Source: Butyrivibrio sp.
Lineage (GTDB): Bacteria; Bacillota_A; Clostridia; Lachnospirales; Lachnospiraceae
Direction of reading: 5' to 3'
Length of the DNA stretch: 9,822 bases
NCBI GenBank assembly: GCA_017996845.1
Contig: JAGOGF010000097.1
Span: forward strand, 1 to 9,822
Shown: positions 7,171-9,822 of the stretch, in pieces
How positions within the stretch are numbered: position 1 is the stretch's first letter
Layout: every line of letters starts with the position of its first letter
Notes under the pieces: generated by a model
The model's input: the letters and a program-made list of their open reading frames with translations, nothing else
The model's database searches: none
Told to the model about the DNA's origin: nothing
Made by a program: the position numbers and the translations under genes

Positions 7171-7177
7171 ATATAAT
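7148..7177 (+). promoter_or_regulatory. Possible promoter for the 7180-7480 intergenic region, overlapping the terminator
   Basis: TTGAAT (7148-7153, 4 of 6 matches) and a perfect TATAAT (7172-7177) are 18 nt apart. The -35 lies inside the upstream terminator stem, an arrangement seen where a new transcript starts immediately after an old one ends. Transcription would begin near 7184. Perfect TATAAT sequences occur by chance in AT-rich DNA, so this is only a candidate. Confidence 0.35.
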
Positions 7178-7180
7178 GAT

Positions 7181-7377
7181 GTACTTGCCGAGTACTGTAT
7201 CTTTTGGGAGGAGGGGCCGTTCGGCGGGGAACCGAACGGCCCGGTATGAAAAAAGTTTTGTTGGGGATTCAGAAGCTTTCTCGCTTCTGATGTTATTTAT
7301 CATACAGGAGTTTTATGACGGAACTGTGTCCAATTTCTAAAGCAATTCTAAAGGAAAATGAAAAAAAGAGGGAGTAG
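7181..7377 (+). ncRNA. Candidate structured RNA, no family recognised
   Basis: This part of the 367-nt gap between the transpeptidase terminator and the Dabb RNA leader holds several hairpins. GTACT/AGTAC (7181-7195) lies at the predicted transcript start. GGGCCGTTCGG (7214-7224) pairs perfectly over 11 bp with CCGAACGGCCC (7232-7242), preceded by a purine tract GGGAGGAGGGG (7206-7216). TCAGAAGC (7269-7276) pairs with GCTTCTGA (7283-7290). The GC-rich second hairpin contrasts with the local AT-rich background. No T tract follows any of these, so they are not terminators. It was not matched to 6S, tmRNA, SRP RNA, a T-box or any riboswitch consensus I can recall. The alternative is a chance cluster or a decayed short coding region. 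Confidence 0.3.
7315..7377 (+). CDS. Possible 20-residue small ORF
   Basis: ATG 7315 is preceded by ACAGGAG (7304-7310) with a 4-nt gap, a credible ribosome site, and encodes MTELCPISKAILKENEKKRE before TAG. The peptide is hydrophilic and charged at its end, has one Cys, and shows no signal or membrane segment. I do not recognise it. It is in frame with a 14-codon stretch starting at ATG 7246 (MKKVLLGIQKLSRF), which ends in TGA at 7288-7290; the two together would form a 43-codon frame broken by one TGA. It may be a leader peptide, a small protein, or the remnant of a larger ORF. Confidence 0.25.
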   Translation: MTELCPISKAILKENEKKRE

Positions 7378-7392
7378 TTCATGAACAGAAAC

Positions 7393-7421
7393 TAAACAGC
7401 AGAATCAGATTATGGTACAAT
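7393..7421 (+). promoter_or_regulatory. Candidate promoter for the Dabb gene
   Basis: TAAACA (7393-7398, 4 of 6) and TACAAT (7416-7421, 5 of 6) are 17 nt apart, with TGG before the -10, an extended -10 element. Transcription would start near 7428, inside the 5' arm of the hairpin at 7421-7452, so the transcript would carry only its upper part at its very 5' end. If transcription instead comes from upstream, the full 14-bp stem forms. Confidence 0.4.
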
Positions 7422-7474
7422 TAGACTCAGGTGGAGAACCACCTGAGTCTAATCGAGGTTGTATCTCAACCTCG
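7421..7474 (+). promoter_or_regulatory. Two tandem perfect hairpins in the leader of the Dabb gene
   Basis: TTAGACTCAGGTGG (7421-7434) pairs perfectly over 14 bp with 7439-7452 around a 4-nt AGAA loop. One nucleotide later CGAGGTTG (7454-7461) pairs over 8 bp with CAACCTCG (7467-7474) around TATCT. Loop bases AGA and TCT are complementary and could touch. No T tract follows; the next bases are GCAAAAAACG. The pair lies 63 nt before the Dabb start codon, so a role in RNA stability or control of that gene is plausible but not shown. Confidence 0.55.
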
Positions 7475-7537
7475 GCAAAAAACGTTCAGGTATAGAAGCA
7501 ATATCAACATATTACATGGGTTCTGGAGGGTAGAATT

Positions 7538-7840
7538 ATGGTAAAACATATTATTTTATGGCAGCTTAAGGATGAACTTTCCTTGCAGGAAAAGGAACTG
7601 GTAAAAAAAGAAATGAAAGACGGTCTGGAAGGTTTGAAAGGAAAAGTTCCGGGGCTGATTGACATTCATGTACAGATATCAGCACTGGAGTCATCCAATG
7701 CTGAGGTTATGCTGGATGTCACGCTGGAGGATGCTGCGGCGCTTAATGGCTACTCTGTGCATCCGGATCATCTGGCAGTTGCAAACAGTAAAGTAAGACC
7801 TTATACCAAAACGCGTATCTGTATGGATTTTCAAATATAA
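7538..7840 (+). CDS. Dabb (stress-responsive alpha/beta-barrel) domain protein
   Basis: A 100-residue protein consisting of a single Dabb domain. Family features are the start MVKHIILWQLKDE, a central amphipathic helix rich in Lys and Glu (about 15-35), and the closing YSVHPDHLAVANSKVRPYTKTRICMDF (about 72-98), with the conserved HPxH element. Dabb proteins are small cytoplasmic ferredoxin-like folds that dimerise into an alpha/beta barrel; some plant members respond to stress and some relatives are enzymes, but most bacterial copies have no known role. GGAGGG (7525-7530) sits 7 nt before the ATG, an excellent ribosome site that fixes the start. The gene stands alone behind a long hairpin-containing leader. 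After the stop only weak pairing is seen (CAAAA 7891-7895 with TTTTG 7900-7904), not a clear terminator. Confidence 0.88.
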   Translation: MVKHIILWQLKDELSLQEKELVKKEMKDGLEGLKGKVPGLIDIHVQISALESSNAEVMLDVTLEDAAALNGYSVHPDHLAVANSKVRPYTKTRICMDFQI

Positions 7841-7881
7841 AGGATAAAAGTATTTTTGCCAAATTGCTTTTCAGACATATT

Positions 7882-7921
7882 ATTTTGTGACAAAAGCCAT
7901 TTTGCATACCGCTATTTTGCA
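7882..7921 (+). repeat. Short ATTTTGCA direct repeats in the gap before the SPFH gene
   Basis: ATTTTGCA occurs at 7899-7906 and 7914-7921 (15 nt apart), with a related ATTTTGTG at 7882-7889. CAAAA at 7891-7895 is complementary to the TTTTG in these copies. The spacing is close to one and a half helical turns. They may be protein-binding repeats upstream of the SPFH gene, or simply low-complexity AT-rich sequence. No well-spaced sigma-A promoter was found in 7841-8030: CTGACA (7936-7941) and TATGAT (7955-7960) are only 13 nt apart. Confidence 0.2.
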
Positions 7922-7968
7922 GGAATCAGGATGTTCTGACAGATAGGACTGCGTTATGATGACATAAA

Positions 7969-7999
7969 TGAAACTTTTTTCGGAGAACAGTCCGAAAAA
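7969..7999 (+). promoter_or_regulatory. Nine-bp inverted repeat with a TGAAAC element, upstream of the SPFH gene
   Basis: TTTTTCGGA (7976-7984) and TCCGAAAAA (7991-7999) form a perfect 9-bp inverted repeat with a 6-bp centre, ending 31 nt before the SPFH start. The T run is on the 5' side, so it is not a terminator on either strand. TGAAAC (7969-7974) directly precedes it, and CGAA (7993-7996) lies 18 nt downstream. This resembles, imperfectly, the TGAAAC-N16-CGTA promoters of extracytoplasmic-function sigma factors such as SigW. It could be an operator, an ECF-type promoter, or an RNA hairpin. Confidence 0.3.
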
Positions 8000-8030
8000 G
8001 CAATTGCATATTTGGAAAAGGGGAAAGAAA

Positions 8031-9254
8031 ATGGGATTAATAAAAGCTGGATTTGATGCTGCGACAGGCGTTCTCGCAGATGAATGGAGAGAATATTTTT
8101 ACTGTGATTCCATTGATACAGAGGTTTTGGCAGTAAAGGGTGCAAAAAGAACTGCCAAAAGAAACAGCAATACAAAGGGCAGTGCCAATCTGATTTCAAA
8201 CGGATCTGTCATCGCAGTGAATGAAGGGCAGTGCATGATAATAGTTGATCAGGGACAGATTGTGGAAGTCTGTGCAGAACCAGGGAAGTTTGTATATGAG
8301 AATTCAACGGAACCGTCCATTTTTTATGGTGATCTGGGTAAAACCATACAGGATAGCTTTGATCAGTTTGGACGACGCCTTGGACTGGCAGGAGATACCG
8401 GGACGGATCAGCGGATTTATTTTTTTAATACCAAGGATATTATCGGGAATAAATACGGAACACCCAATCCGGTTCCGTTTCGTGTGGTAGATCATAATAT
8501 CGGATTGGATGTGGACATTTCCATTCGTTGTCACGGCGAATATTCTTATCAGATTAAGGATCCGATTCTTTTCTATAAGAATATATGTGGAAACGTGGAA
8601 TCAGAATACAGAAGAGAACAGTTGGATTCACAACTGAAAACAGAACTTCTGACAGCGCTTCAGCCTGCACTTGCCAAAATTTCCGAGATGGGGATTCGGT
8701 ACAGTGCACTTCCGGCACATGCAGATGATATGGCAAATGCTTTAAATGAAGTACTTTCTGCAAAATGGAATAATACCTATGGTATTGTGATCAGTACATT
8801 TGGAATCAGTTCGGTAACCGCTTCAGAAGAAGATGAGGCAATGATTAAGAATCTTCAGAAAAACGCCGTTCTGACGAATCCGGCAATGGCAGCGGCAACG
8901 CTTACAGCGGCGCAGGCACAGGCCATGCAGGATGCGGCAAAAAATACGGCAACGGGCCCGATGTTTGCGTTTGCAGGGATGAATATGGCAAATAATGCAG
9001 GCGGTGTAAATGCGCAGCAGCTGTATAGCATGGCACAAAATCAGCAGAATCAGGCAGCACCGACAGGACAGGTGAATCCGGAAACACCTGTGCCGCAGGC
9101 AGGAGCGTGGACCTGTGAATGCGGAGCGGTTAATACCGGTAAATTCTGCTCTGAATGTGGGAAACCCAGACCGCAGGCACAAGACTGGACCTGCAGTTGC
9201 GGAACTGTTAATACCGGGAAGTTCTGCTCCAATTGCGGCAGGCCCAAACAGTAA
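8031..9254 (+). CDS. SPFH-domain protein with twin C-terminal zinc ribbons (YdjI-like)
   Basis: A 407-residue, probably cytoplasmic protein with no signal or membrane segment. The N-terminal MGLIKAGFDAATGVLADEWREYF and the SPFH-type core (about 55-265) resemble B. subtilis YdjI and the 'virion core protein'-like SPFH group. Then come an Ala/Met/Gln-rich stretch (about 281-345) and two zinc ribbons: Cys362, 364, 373, 376 and Cys388, 390, 399, 402, each read as WTCxCGxVNTGKFCSxCG. SPFH proteins oligomerise at membranes; YdjI works with YdjG, YdjH and PspA in membrane stress. The start is ATG 8031, with AAAGGGGA (8017-8024) at good spacing; an in-frame ATG at 7968 lies within the leader and lacks a ribosome site. 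The next gene starts 17 nt after the stop, indicating one operon. The membrane-stress role is inferred from homology and context. Confidence 0.87.
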   Translation: MGLIKAGFDAATGVLADEWREYFYCDSIDTEVLAVKGAKRTAKRNSNTKGSANLISNGSVIAVNEGQCMIIVDQGQIVEVCAEPGKFVYENSTEPSIFYGDLGKTIQDSFDQFGRRLGLAGDTGTDQRIYFFNTKDIIGNKYGTPNPVPFRVVDHNIGLDVDISIRCHGEYSYQIKDPILFYKNICGNVESEYRREQLDSQLKTELLTALQPALAKISEMGIRYSALPAHADDMANALNEVLSAKWNNTYGIVISTFGISSVTASEEDEAMIKNLQKNAVLTNPAMAAATLTAAQAQAMQDAAKNTATGPMFAFAGMNMANNAGGVNAQQLYSMAQNQQNQAAPTGQVNPETPVPQAGAWTCECGAVNTGKFCSECGKPRPQAQDWTCSCGTVNTGKFCSNCGRPKQ

Positions 9255-9271
9255 GAAAGCACAGGTGAAGG

Positions 9272-9822
9272 ATGGCAACACAGGAATATAAGTGCCCCGC
9301 TTGCGGCGGTGCAATGGAATTTGATACAAAAGAGCAGAAACTGAAATGTCAGTATTGTGATACCGTAATGTCACTGGAAGAATATCATGCAGTGGCAGAG
9401 AAGGCAAAGGACAATAAGATATCACAGGAAACAGCGGATCAGGCAGGCTTTGATCAGGAAAAGTCGGTCTATATCTGTGAATCGTGCGGGGGAGAGATTG
9501 TTGCAGATAAGCAGACCGGCGCAACAACCTGCCCTTTTTGCGGCAATCATGTGGTATTTAAGGAAATATTTGAAGAAGGAAGAATGCCGGATTATGTAAT
9601 ACCATTTCAGATGAATCAGGAAGATGCCAAAAAGGCCTATCGTTCTTTTGTAAAGAACAAAAGACTTTTACCGAAGGTTTTTTCTGCTGAAAATCATATT
9701 GACGAAATAAAGGGGGTATATATTCCCTTCTGGCTATATGATACAGAAGTCAGTGTGGATATGAATTATGAGGGTACAACGCATAAATTCTGGAGTGACA
9801 GCAATTATAATTATACGGATAC
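9272..9822 (+). CDS. Zinc-ribbon protein, 3' end outside the window (YdjG-like)
   Basis: The frame is open from ATG 9272 to the last base, giving 183 residues of an incomplete gene. Two treble zinc-ribbon motifs are visible: Cys8-x2-Cys11 with Cys26-x2-Cys29 (KCPACGGAMEFD, CQYCD), and Cys69-x2-Cys72 with Cys87-x2-Cys90 (CESCGGEI, CPFCGNH). The following part (about 105-165) has a VIPFQMNQEDAKKAY and KGVYIPFWLYD pattern typical of the TFIIB-type zinc-ribbon proteins related to B. subtilis YdjG, which usually continue into membrane segments; those would lie beyond the window. AGGTGAAGG (9263-9271) provides the ribosome site. It begins 17 nt after the SPFH gene, the partner seen in Bacillus, supporting a membrane-associated complex. 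No transcription-factor role is implied by the ribbon name. Confidence 0.85.
   Translation, partial: MATQEYKCPACGGAMEFDTKEQKLKCQYCDTVMSLEEYHAVAEKAKDNKISQETADQAGFDQEKSVYICESCGGEIVADKQTGATTCPFCGNHVVFKEIFEEGRMPDYVIPFQMNQEDAKKAYRSFVKNKRLLPKVFSAENHIDEIKGVYIPFWLYDTEVSVDMNYEGTTHKFWSDSNYNYTD

Noticed and set aside
7214..7242. GC-rich hairpin as a terminator
   Set aside because: No T tract follows on either strand; the + strand continues with GGTATGAAAAAAG.
7246..7377. Selenocysteine reading of the TGA at 7288
   Set aside because: A bacterial SECIS hairpin should lie just after the TGA. The only clear hairpin lies before and up to it, and the flanking peptide resembles no known selenoprotein.
7421..7474. 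CRISPR-like or terminator reading of the tandem hairpins
   Set aside because: The two stems differ in sequence, there is no repeated unit with spacers, and no T tract follows the stems.
8823..9527. Long minus-strand ORF (234 codons) opposite the SPFH and zinc-ribbon genes
   Set aside because: It is Cys/Arg/Leu-rich with no domain logic, lacks a ribosome site, and lies antisense to two well-supported genes. It is a shadow of their codon use.

Overview
The window looks like chromosomal DNA from a Gram-positive, moderately low-GC anaerobe of the class Clostridia, most likely the family Lachnospiraceae. The grounds are the gene families present (a PDZ-radical SAM-DUF512 protein, a PG_binding_4/YkuD L,D-transpeptidase, a YdjI/YdjG-like pair), the A+G-rich coding strand with purine-rich Shine-Dalgarno sites, and U-tailed intrinsic terminators. 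The species cannot be named from sequence alone. All convincing genes read on the + strand, as several short transcription units rather than one operon.

Layout. 1-1401: the C-terminal end of an MBOAT-type membrane O-acyltransferase, then a membrane-anchored SGNH/GDSL hydrolase; the pair suggests acylation of a cell-surface polymer. 1402-3161: a strong sigma-A-like promoter, then motA and motB (flagellar stator) with a 14-nt translational overlap, closed by a hairpin terminator. 3162-5352: a DUF1275 (YoaK-family) membrane protein and a radical SAM/DUF512 protein. 5353-7170: a promoter overlapping a 16-bp palindrome, a G-rich repeat-like leader, a large membrane-anchored L,D-transpeptidase, and its terminator. 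7171-7537: a 367-nt gene-poor stretch with a possible promoter, several perfect hairpins and a possible 20-residue ORF; this is the part of the window least explained by known families. 7538-7840: a Dabb (A/B-barrel) protein. 7841-8030: a leader with a 9-bp inverted repeat. 8031-9822: an SPFH-domain protein with two C-terminal zinc ribbons, followed by a zinc-ribbon protein running off the window. These last two resemble Bacillus subtilis YdjI and YdjG, which act with the PspA-type membrane-stress protein.

Taken together, much of the window concerns the cell envelope: surface acylation, motor anchoring in the wall, peptidoglycan cross-linking and probably membrane-stress sensing. No tRNA, rRNA, insertion sequence, CRISPR array or phage gene was seen. 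The strongest candidates for undescribed biology are the structured RNA-like region at 7171-7480 and three candidate control elements: the terminator fused to the DUF1275 start, the palindrome and G-rich leader of the transpeptidase gene, and the inverted repeat before the SPFH gene.
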